Origin: DATFGK01 sp046712825
GTDB taxonomy: Bacteria > Actinomycetota > AC-67
DNA length: 6,461 nucleotides
Direction: 5' to 3'
Assembly (NCBI GenBank): GCA_046712825.1
Contig: JBKKCR010000252.1
Location: 1 to 6,461, forward strand
Position numbers and translations under genes: made by a program. The first letter of the stretch is position 1. Each line of letters begins with the position of its first letter. The notes under the pieces were generated by a model. That model did no database searches. It was not told the DNA's origin and saw nothing but the letters and a program-made list of their open reading frames with translations. Of this stretch, positions 1 to 3,963 are shown one piece after another.

Positions 1-2
1 AC

Positions 3-155
3 TCTCTGAGGCTGAACGCTTCGCTCCGCCGGAATCCGCTGGTGATCGGCTCAATCGGAGTGAATCAGAGCCGCCGGGCCCGCGCGATATCCCGACCAGA
101 TCTTGTTATTAACCGGGTCCGCATAACTAAGAGTTATACGGACGTGTCGTTCTGA
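3..155 (+). other. Possible 3' end of an upstream reading frame
   Basis: The frame starting at position 3 is open to TGA at 153-155, giving about 50 residues with mostly G or C in the third codon position. Its stop overlaps the ATG at 155 (TGATG), an arrangement typical of coupled translation. Against it, the frame runs straight through the palindromic attC-like site at 117-143. A second frame is also open from the left edge (2-112, ending TAA just before that site), which is where a cassette gene would be expected to stop. I recognise neither product. Only one, or neither, can be real, and the left edge cuts off the evidence needed to choose. Confidence 0.2.
117..143 (+). repeat. Stemless attC-like palindrome 1
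   Basis: Positions 117-128 and 132-143 form a 12-bp inverted repeat with one mismatch around a 3-base AAG loop. It contains R''-like GCATAAC (121-127) and R'-like GTTATAC (133-139), only 5 bases apart. GTTATAC is exactly the R' box of the full attC sites at 1163-1169 and 2162-2168. The 16 bases GCATAACTAAGAGTTA recur at 1521-1536, again just before a cassette gene. I read it as an attC that has lost its L boxes and central stem. A protein-binding palindrome or promoter element is the alternative. Confidence 0.55.
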
Positions 156-430
156 TGGTTTCACTTCGAACGGCAATACTCCGGCCGTTTGGCTGGATGC
201 GTAGGCATCCACGAACTGTCGCGACCGCTGCGGTGCTCGGGGTCGCATCGTTCATGTGGTCTCGGACGTTTCCTGACTATTCGACGGTGGAAGCGATCGC
301 GACTGGCGTTGGGATCTTTGTGCTCGTCCTTGAAGCTGCCTACGAGTTCATCTTCGATGCCAAGTGGTATCGAAGACGCTTGGCTCGGGGTTCGGCGTCA
401 GACCAATCTGCTTCGGGTCCGGGGGTTTGA
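155..430 (+). CDS. Small two-helix membrane protein (cassette gene)
   Basis: The 91-residue product is not a family I recognise. A short basic N-terminus (RPFGWMRRHPR, residues 10-20) leads into two predicted membrane segments, about residues 20-36 and 44-66. A basic stretch (KWYRRRLARG) and a polar Ser/Gly-rich tail follow. The positive-inside rule would place both ends in the cytoplasm, with a short extracytoplasmic loop around FPDYS. The gene begins 11 bases after the attC-like palindrome and ends 35 bases before the first full attC, which is standard cassette packing. No Shine-Dalgarno sequence is evident, which is common for cassette genes read from a distant promoter. The ATG overlaps a stop codon of an upstream open frame (TGATG), so coupled translation is possible. 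Function is unknown. Confidence 0.7.
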   Translation: MVSLRTAILRPFGWMRRHPRTVATAAVLGVASFMWSRTFPDYSTVEAIATGVGIFVLVLEAAYEFIFDAKWYRRRLARGSASDQSASGPGV

Positions 431-465
431 GATGATCGGGGACCTTCAAGTTCTAGTTGTCCTCC

Positions 466-541
466 GTATAACTCGCGGCTGCAACGGACCGCGTCCGCAC
501 TTCGTGCCGATCCCGGCCGATGAGCCGCAGGGTCGTTACAC
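466..541 (+). repeat. attC recombination site 1
   Basis: R'' is GTATAAC (466-472) and R' is GTTACAC (535-541). The left arm TCGCGGCTGCAACGGAC pairs with the right arm GCCGATGAGCCGCAGGGTC apart from a few unpaired bases, which is the extrahelical-base pattern that lets IntI choose the folded bottom strand. The centre holds a small hairpin, GCAC-TTC-GTGC. The expected crossover is between G and TT of R', after position 535. This site closes the cassette of the two-helix membrane protein. Confidence 0.9.
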
Positions 542-556
542 AGGCGTGGACGGGCG

Positions 557-562
557 TAGACT
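557..562 (+). promoter_or_regulatory. Candidate -10 box for a leaderless toxin-antitoxin transcript
   Basis: TAGACT fits the TANNNT form of a -10 element and leaves exactly six bases before the ATG at 569, so transcription could start at or near the start codon. There is no Shine-Dalgarno sequence upstream, which agrees with leaderless translation. A weak -35-like TTACAC (536-541) lies within the R' box of the preceding attC, but its spacing of 15 bases is short. The mazEF pair at 5740 has the same six-base spacing after its -10. Confidence 0.4.
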
Positions 563-568
563 TAGGGT

Positions 569-793
569 ATGAGTACAACAGAATCTGTCGTCCACGTCGA
601 TCCTGAGATTCTGGGCGGAACTCCTGTCTTCGTGGGGACTCGAGTGCCGTTTCGTGCCTTGATCGACTATCTCGAGGCTGGGCACTCGGTGGACGAATTC
701 CTTGACGCGTTTCCTACGGTAACTCGTGAGCAGGTAACGGCAGTTCTGGAGGCGGCTCACGAGGCCGTGACTTCGCGTGCGAGTTCTGCTTGA
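569..793 (+). CDS. DUF433 antitoxin (cassette gene)
   Basis: The 74-residue protein matches the DUF433 (PF04255) pattern: HVDPEILGGTPVFVGTRVPF near residues 9-28, then YLEAGHSVDEFLDAFPTVT and a C-terminal helix (EQVTAVLEAAHEAV). The family is a small winged-helix-like fold found beside PIN-like toxins of the DUF5615 type and is regarded as the antitoxin that binds and neutralises them. The length is normal for the family. Its last 17 bases overlap the start of the toxin gene, so the two are one operon and probably translationally coupled. It is the first gene of the cassette between attC1 and attC2. A possible leaderless promoter precedes the ATG, so this cassette may not depend on the integron promoter. 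Toxin-antitoxin cassettes are known to stabilise large cassette arrays. Confidence 0.85.
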   Translation: MSTTESVVHVDPEILGGTPVFVGTRVPFRALIDYLEAGHSVDEFLDAFPTVTREQVTAVLEAAHEAVTSRASSA

Positions 794-1100
794 TGAGCAG
801 CTTCCTCGTCAGCTCGCGGACGAGTTGACGGGGCATGATGTGAGCACGGTGCAGCGCGAGGGGTGGGGCGGCATGAGTAATGGTGCTCTTCTGGCGGCCG
901 CTGCGGACCGGGGATTTCAAGTCTTTGTGACGAAGGATCAGGCCCTGGAGTTTCAGCAGAATCTGGAGCAGCTTCGGGTAGGCATCGTTGTCCTCGATGC
1001 GGTGAGTCACGCGATTGAGGCCCTTCGACCGCTTCTCCCGGCCGCGATTGAGACGATCGCGGAGGTAGGACCCGGTGAGGTTCGGCATGTTGCTGTGTAA
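777..1100 (+). CDS. DUF5615 PIN-like toxin (cassette gene)
   Basis: The 107-residue product starts with GTG and reads VRVLLDEQLPRQLADEL, the hallmark N-terminus of DUF5615 (PF18480), a PIN/Mut7-C-like nuclease fold. The acidic residues expected to bind metal are visible as D6/E7 in LLDEQ and D54 in FVTKDQALEF. Between them is HDVSTVQREGWGGMSNGALLAAAADRG, the usual GHDV...G.SD region, here with N in place of D. The predicted role is an RNA-cleaving toxin held inactive by the DUF433 partner whose 3' end it overlaps. RNA cleavage is inferred from the fold. The stop codon TAA (1098-1100) forms part of the R'' box of attC2, so gene and recombination site are fused without a gap. The GTG start is chosen because it gives the conserved N-terminus. 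Confidence 0.85.
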   Translation: MRVLLDEQLPRQLADELTGHDVSTVQREGWGGMSNGALLAAAADRGFQVFVTKDQALEFQQNLEQLRVGIVVLDAVSHAIEALRPLLPAAIETIAEVGPGEVRHVAV

Positions 1101-1169
1101 CTCGCGGCTGCAACGGACGCCAGCCGCGCAAGCGCGCCTCGGCGCCGATGAGCCGCAGGGTCGTTATAC
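1095..1169 (+). repeat. attC recombination site 2
   Basis: R'' is GTGTAAC (1095-1101) and R' is GTTATAC (1163-1169). The arms CTCGCGGCTGCAACGGAC and GCCGATGAGCCGCAGGGTC are identical to those of attC1, while the central part (CAGCCGCGCAAGCGCGCCTC) differs and folds as GCGC-AA-GCGC. R'' includes the stop codon of the toxin gene. The predicted crossover is after position 1163. Confidence 0.9.
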
Positions 1170-1187
1170 GCACTGAGACTCGACACG

Positions 1188-1526
1188 ATGCCTTCGAACA
1201 GCGAACCTCCTGCGCCGCAAATTGAGGCCGAGATTGCGGCCGTCCCCACGGAAGAAGGTGGCCGACAAAGGCCGATGTTCTCCGGCTACCGACCTCATCA
1301 TGACTTCGGTGTGGATGGCATGATGAACGACGCCCAACACCAGTACCCGAGCGGTCAGTTGGCTCCTGGTGAGACTGGTCGTGCCTTTCTTACTTTGTAC
1401 TTCCCCGAATACCTCAGGGGCCGCCTCTATGAAGGCATGGAGTTCACCGTTCAGGAGGGCTCACGTATTGTCGGGAGAGGCAAGATCGTGAAAGTGCTCG
1501 ATGACACCTTGCGACGTGGCGCATAA
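1188..1526 (+). CDS. EF-Tu C-terminal-barrel-like protein (cassette gene)
   Basis: The 112-residue protein resembles only domain 3, the C-terminal beta barrel, of elongation factor Tu. TEEGGRQRPMFSGYRP (residues 21-36) parallels the EEGGRHTPF..GYRPQF stretch of EF-Tu. APGETGRAFLTL (59-70) parallels its PGD...V.L strand, and MEFTVQEGSRIVGRGKI (84-100) parallels its FAIREGGRTVGAGVV end. The GTPase domain and domain 2 are absent, so it cannot hydrolyse GTP or deliver aminoacyl-tRNA. Stand-alone EF-Tu-barrel proteins of this size exist in databases; binding to tRNA, EF-Ts or another translation partner is only a guess. It starts 18 bases after attC2 without a clear Shine-Dalgarno sequence. Its stop TAA (1524-1526) lies inside the R''-like half of the short attC-like site, mirroring the toxin gene and attC2. 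Confidence 0.75.
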   Translation: MPSNSEPPAPQIEAEIAAVPTEEGGRQRPMFSGYRPHHDFGVDGMMNDAQHQYPSGQLAPGETGRAFLTLYFPEYLRGRLYEGMEFTVQEGSRIVGRGKIVKVLDDTLRRGA

Positions 1527-1539
1527 CTAAGAGTTAGAC
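1521..1539 (+). repeat. Stemless attC-like site 2
   Basis: GCATAAC (1521-1527), five bases, then GTTAGAC (1533-1539). The first 16 bases are identical to those at 121-136. GTTAGAC is exactly the R' box of attC4 (2797-2803). The site sits where an attC should be: it overlaps the stop codon of the EF-Tu-like gene and ends two bases before the ATG at 1542. It lacks the long stem, so if it derives from an attC it should no longer fold well enough for IntI. The two flanking genes would then move as one cassette, bounded by attC2 and attC3. Confidence 0.6.
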
Positions 1540-1541
1540 GT

Positions 1542-2063
1542 ATGCCTCCGGTAGGGCGTCACCCGACGCAGCATCCGGTAAACGTCGGCGCGATTACATC
1601 GAACGGGTCGAATTCGTGGCGTCCGCCTGTTCGTCGCCGTGTCTTGGGATTTCTCGTCATGTTGCCCATGTCTGCTTTGGTGGTGGGGACGCTGTGGTTG
1701 GATGACTCGGAGGGCGGTGGTGGCGCGATCGCTTTCGTCATCATCTTCCTCCTGATCTTCAACGGCGTGGCCCTGGTTCAGGCATTTCGTGATTCAGTGC
1801 GTGTCACAGACAGTGAACTAGTCGTGCGCACAACATTCGGTCGCGCGAAGCGGGTCCCTCGCGACAGGCTCCGGGATATACGCGTTAGCCGCCGGGCCGT
1901 GGATTTCGTTGGAGTGGATGAATTGCCGTTCCTCACACTGGACCGCGGGCTCTACAGCGACGCTCAACTTCGTGAGATGGCGGAGACACTAGGAATCTCT
2001 ATTCATGGCCCGCGTCGACCTCGGAGGTTGGGACGATTTGAGGACTCAGCTCGCCGTGATTAG
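1542..2063 (+). CDS. Two-helix membrane protein with PH-like domain (cassette gene)
   Basis: The 173-residue product has a polar N-terminus of about 30 residues, a basic RRR before the first membrane segment (about 34-53) and a second segment (about 60-82). A cytoplasmic domain follows that begins FRDSVRVTDSELVVRTTFGR and continues KRVPRDRLRDIRVSRR. Two hairpin helices followed by 'V.V.D.ELVVR...FGR..RVPRDRL..I' is the pattern of bacterial PH-like (DUF304/bPH-type) membrane proteins. The assignment rests on pattern only. The C-terminus is rich in arginine. No enzymatic motif is visible. The ATG lies two bases after the attC-like site and has no Shine-Dalgarno sequence. An internal start near Met40 would cut into the first helix, so 1542 is preferred. 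It is likely co-transcribed with the EF-Tu-like gene just upstream. Confidence 0.65.
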   Translation: MPPVGRHPTQHPVNVGAITSNGSNSWRPPVRRRVLGFLVMLPMSALVVGTLWLDDSEGGGGAIAFVIIFLLIFNGVALVQAFRDSVRVTDSELVVRTTFGRAKRVPRDRLRDIRVSRRAVDFVGVDELPFLTLDRGLYSDAQLREMAETLGISIHGPRRPRRLGRFEDSARRD

Positions 2064-2090
2064 AGCGACGGTGCAGCCATCTTGGGCAAC

Positions 2091-2168
2091 GTCTAACTCG
2101 CGCGTGCAACGGACCGCATCCGCGCGTTCCGCGCGGATCGCGGCCGATGACGCGCAGGGTCGTTATAC
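2091..2168 (+). repeat. attC recombination site 3
   Basis: R'' is GTCTAAC (2091-2097), an exact RYYYAAC match, and R' is GTTATAC (2162-2168). Compared with the other sites, the left arm has GCGCGTGCAACGG instead of GCGGCTGCAACGG. The right arm carries the matching change, GATGACGCGC instead of GATGAGCCGC, so the stem is kept by paired substitutions. The centre, GCATCCGCGCG-TTC-CGCGCGGATCGC, is the longest terminal hairpin of the four. It closes the cassette with the EF-Tu-like and PH-like genes. Confidence 0.9.
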
Positions 2169-2268
2169 CGACGGCTGCGCGATGTAGCTGGGCTCGGGAT
2201 CCAGGTCTGGACAGGCTCTCTATTACCGGACCGAAAGTTCATTGCTCCGCTCGCCATCTGGGAGCATC

Positions 2269-2703
2269 ATGTACGTGATGATGGGACGCGGACTCCTCTT
2301 CGCTCTAGCGCTTCTGTCCGGTGCATTGTGCCTAGCGGCCGGAGTGTCCTATCTCTTCGTTGACCCGACTGAGCTGACGGTTTCGCTCCTTGTCGCCTTC
2401 AGTGCTTTGGGCTGCTGCGCTCTGGTTGCAGCCGGCCTTTGGCAGCGTGTCGCGGTTGTCCGATCCCGTTCGCTGTTCGCCGTTGGAGTTGCGGGCATCT
2501 TGTTCGCGATCGCGAGTGGTCTGGGTATTGCAGGTGCTCGTGTTGCGCACAGTGTTCGACTCGAACCCACGGATCTCCCAGTGGCGTTGCATGCGGCCGG
2601 GGTTATGGCTGGCGTTGCGCTTGGTGTCGCAGCGTTCGGGCAGCTCGTCATGGTTGGGCGGCTTCGCGTTGCGCGTCAGATCACTGGCGATCCGGTTCCG
2701 TGA
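2269..2703 (+). CDS. Four-helix membrane protein (cassette gene)
   Basis: The protein has 144 residues from the chosen ATG. It is almost entirely hydrophobic, with four predicted membrane segments at about residues 8-30, 36-57, 70-92 and 104-129. Short arginine-containing loops (LWQRVAVVRSRS after the second helix, GRLRVARQ after the fourth) suggest that both ends are in the cytoplasm. No family or catalytic motif is recognised. The ATG at 2269 is preferred because GGGAG (2260-2264) lies four bases upstream. The frame is open further back to a TTG at 2242, but that would add a polar stretch without a ribosome-binding site, and ATG codons at 2278 and 2281 are also possible. The gene ends 24 bases before attC4. 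Function is unknown. Confidence 0.7.
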   Translation: MYVMMGRGLLFALALLSGALCLAAGVSYLFVDPTELTVSLLVAFSALGCCALVAAGLWQRVAVVRSRSLFAVGVAGILFAIASGLGIAGARVAHSVRLEPTDLPVALHAAGVMAGVALGVAAFGQLVMVGRLRVARQITGDPVP

Positions 2704-2727
2704 TCGAATCTGCTGTGAATGCCAACG

Positions 2728-2803
2728 GTATAACTCGCGGCTGCAACGGACACGGCCGGCGCTTCGCGCCGGTCCTCGCCGATGAGCCGCAGGGTCGTTA
2801 GAC
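2728..2803 (+). repeat. attC recombination site 4
   Basis: R'' is GTATAAC (2728-2734) and R' is GTTAGAC (2797-2803). The arms are the same as in attC1 and attC2. The central hairpin, GCCGGCGC-TTC-GCGCCGGT, is nearly perfect and differs from the other sites. The predicted crossover is after position 2797. It is the last full attC in the window and closes the cassette of the four-helix membrane protein. Confidence 0.9.
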
Positions 2804-2843
2804 AGCCGGTGCCGCCTTTCGGGGGACGTGCGAGGAGTCGCTG

Positions 2844-3050
2844 ATGCGCGTCGCAATTGGACTCGCGTGTTTCGCAGCTGTTCCTTTCGTGCTGTGGATT
2901 GGCGTCAGGGTATACCGGAACCCAGAGTTCTCCTTCTGGAAGCACCCAATTCTGTTCGAGCCATTCGCGCGTGTCAGATGGCTCGGTTTCATTGCCACTC
3001 TCGTCGCTACGCTTGTCGTTGCCGGAGTAATGGTGCTCGCGACAGAATGA
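2844..3050 (+). CDS. Small two-helix membrane protein (last cassette gene)
   Basis: The product has 68 residues with membrane segments at about 4-24 (IGLACFAAVPFVLWIGV) and 46-66 (WLGFIATLVATLVVAGVMVL), joined by a loop rich in aromatic and basic residues (RVYRNPEFSFWKHPILFEPFARVR). No family is recognised. GAGGAG (2832-2837) six bases before the ATG is the best ribosome-binding site in the array and fixes the start. The gene opens 40 bases after attC4, as in a normal cassette, but no attC follows it. The next landmark is an IS-like end at 3079. The cassette has therefore lost its recombination site, or the gene was the array's anchored terminus. Confidence 0.65.
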   Translation: MRVAIGLACFAAVPFVLWIGVRVYRNPEFSFWKHPILFEPFARVRWLGFIATLVATLVVAGVMVLATE

Positions 3051-3078
3051 TTGAAGATATGAGGCCTGATGAACGACC

Positions 3079-3119
3079 GGGGACATGGGTGACGGTTTAG
3101 TCCAGGGACATAGGTGACA
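3079..3119. mobile_element. Orphan insertion-sequence end with tandem subterminal repeats
   Basis: Two direct repeats, GGGGACATGGGTGAC (3079-3093) and AGGGACATAGGTGAC (3104-3118), are 25 bases apart from start to start. On the - strand this reads as TGTCACCTATGTCCC followed by a second CACCCATGTCCCC. From memory this resembles the ends of IS481-type elements, which carry repeated copies of such a motif and terminate in TGT...ACA. The orientation would place the element's body to the left, where the cassette gene now is, and no transposase is present. It is therefore a relic of an insertion or deletion at the array's right edge. The family name is uncertain. Confidence 0.45.
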
Positions 3120-3129
3120 CCGCGCTCTT

Positions 3130-3357
3130 GTGAACACTACGACTGTTCCGCTGCTAGTCGGGTTTCTGCTCGTCTGAATCTTGGAGGTGGTCGCCGGCTG
3201 GTTGCTGTGGAGCGGAAACAGGACCGGAGCGATCCTCGCGATACCGCTTCTCCCTCTCGGCGCGATCTATTGGTGAGGCTTCGCTCTGCCGATCCCGCCG
3301 ATCTTCGCCATCGTCCGGACCGTTCTGATCGCGTTGAGCTGGAACAGCCTTAGGTAG
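3130..3357 (+). pseudogene. Membrane-protein pseudogene with two in-frame TGA stops
   Basis: Reading from GTG 3130, one frame gives a convincing hydrophobic protein of about 75 codons interrupted only by TGA at 3175-3177 and at 3274-3276, ending at TAG 3355-3357. The middle part, ILEVVAGWLLWSGNRTGA and ILAIPLLPLGAIYW, and the end, GFALPIPPIFAIVRTVL, look like three membrane helices with short Gly/Pro turns. The second stop directly follows a tryptophan codon and could be a TGG to TGA change. Other genes in the window (155-430, 569-793, 3503-3931) end with TGA, so it is a true stop here. No ribosome-binding site precedes the GTG, and the original 5' end may have been lost with the IS-like insertion just upstream. 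Confidence 0.55.
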
Positions 3358-3405
3358 CGGATCGGGGAGGCCGCCTGCCCGGCCCAGAAAAAAGTTCGTT
3401 CAACG

Positions 3406-3432
3406 TGTCGATTTCCGGTCTCCCCGTTCGAC
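3406..3432 (+). promoter_or_regulatory. ECF42-type promoter of the YCII-sigma operon
   Basis: TGTCGA (3406-3411) is followed after 17 bases by CGAC (3429-3432). As I recall the published work on ECF42 sigma factors, their targets have TGTCGA at -35 and CGA/TC at -10, upstream of DGPF (YCII) genes. The match, spacing and gene context agree, so the sigma factor encoded at 4455-5720 probably activates its own operon. Transcription should start near 3440, giving a leader of about 60 bases. Confidence 0.7.
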
Positions 3433-3455
3433 GTGTGGGTAGAGGCGGGTCGGAA

Positions 3456-3479
3456 GGTCCGGAAACCAAGCTCCGGACC
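3456..3479 (+). promoter_or_regulatory. Leader hairpin before the first YCII gene
   Basis: GGTCCGGA (3456-3463) and TCCGGACC (3472-3479) form a perfect 8-bp stem around an 8-base loop. It lies within the predicted leader, about ten bases before the strong purine-rich ribosome-binding site GAGGGAGGGG (3488-3497). It is not followed by a run of T, so it is not an intrinsic terminator. It may stabilise the leader or be bound by a protein. Confidence 0.4.
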
Positions 3480-3502
3480 AGCGAAACGAGGGAGGGGTAG
3501 TC

Positions 3503-3931
3503 ATGCGATTCATGGTCATGGTCAAGGCCGATAAGGACTCCGAGGCGGGCGTTCTCCCAAGCGAGGAACTTCTCGCGGCGATGGGCAAGTACAACGAAGA
3601 GCTCGCCAAGGCCGGCGTGATGATCGCGGGCGAAGGGCTCCACCCGAGCTCCAAAGGCGCCCGCGTCCGGTTCTCCGGCGACAAGCGCACCGTGATCGAC
3701 GGGCCGTTCTCCGAGACGAAGGAATTGGTCGCCGGCTTCTGGCTCTTCGAGGTCAAGTCCAAGGAAGAGGCGATCGAATGGGTGAAGCGCTGCCCCAACC
3801 CCATGCTCGGAGACTCCGAGATCGAGATCCGCCAGGTGTTCGAGGCGGACGACTTCGGCGAGGTATTCACGCCCGAGCTTCGGGAACAAGAGGAGCGCGT
3901 GCGCAAGATCACCGAGAACACGCAGCGCTGA
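3503..3931 (+). CDS. YCII/DGPF-domain protein 1
   Basis: The 142-residue protein has the YCII-related (PF03795) ferredoxin-like fold: an opening MRFMVMVKAD strand, YNEELAKAGVMIAGEGLHPSS (about 30-50), and the signature VIDGPFSETKELVAGFW with DGPF at 66-69. A GDSEIEIRQVFEADDF strand and a charged helical tail of about 25 residues follow. DGPF proteins are small alpha-beta dimers whose biochemical activity is not settled. They are strongly associated with ECF42 sigma factors, as here. The gene has the best ribosome-binding site in the operon (GAGGGAGGGG, six bases before the ATG) and lies directly downstream of the predicted ECF42 promoter. It is followed after 32 bases by a paralogue. Confidence 0.9.
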   Translation: MRFMVMVKADKDSEAGVLPSEELLAAMGKYNEELAKAGVMIAGEGLHPSSKGARVRFSGDKRTVIDGPFSETKELVAGFWLFEVKSKEEAIEWVKRCPNPMLGDSEIEIRQVFEADDFGEVFTPELREQEERVRKITENTQR

Positions 3932-3963
3932 AGCGGCCGAACTCGAGCCCAAAGGAGCAGACG

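Larger units (their letters stand above)
117..3078 (+). mobile_element. Integron gene-cassette array (integrase not in window)
   Basis: Four repeated sites of 75-78 bp with the layout of attC (R''-L''-central hairpin-L'-R') separate short, unrelated genes that all lie on the + strand. This one-gene-or-operon-per-attC pattern is the definition of a cassette array. The outer arms are almost identical in all four sites, as in large sedentary chromosomal integrons, while the cassette genes share no similarity. No tyrosine recombinase of the IntI type is encoded here, so the array is either the distal part of an integron whose intI lies to the left, or a cluster of attC sites lacking an integrase (CALIN). 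The right boundary is approximate: the last gene (2844-3050) has no attC behind it and an IS-like end begins at 3079. The array looks less GC-rich than the sigma-factor operon to its right, as expected of acquired cassettes. Confidence 0.88.

Noticed and set aside
47..73. Inverted repeat CGGCTC/GAGCCG near the left edge as another attC remnant
   Set aside because: It has no R boxes and the arms are only six bases, easily expected by chance.
189..572. Alternative + strand frame over the first cassette gene, running through attC1
   Set aside because: It would use an attC as coding sequence and its product is not protein-like, while the frame at 155-430 gives a sensible two-helix protein that stops before attC1.
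466..2803. CRISPR array as explanation for the repeats
   Set aside because: The repeats are internally palindromic, vary in the middle, and are 550 to 1000 bases apart with whole genes between them.
3175..3276. TGA recoded as tryptophan or selenocysteine in the 3130-3357 frame
   Set aside because: Several intact genes in the window end in TGA, there is no visible recoding element, and a decayed gene at a damaged junction is simpler.
3114..3353. Uninterrupted 79-codon frame over the pseudogene
   Set aside because: Its product is an Arg/Asp-rich string with no structure, whereas the interrupted frame gives coherent membrane helices.
3778..3963. N-terminal extension of the second YCII gene
   Set aside because: It overlaps the first YCII gene in another frame, and AAAGGAG just before the ATG at 3964 plus the family's MRFLMIVK start fix the true N-terminus.
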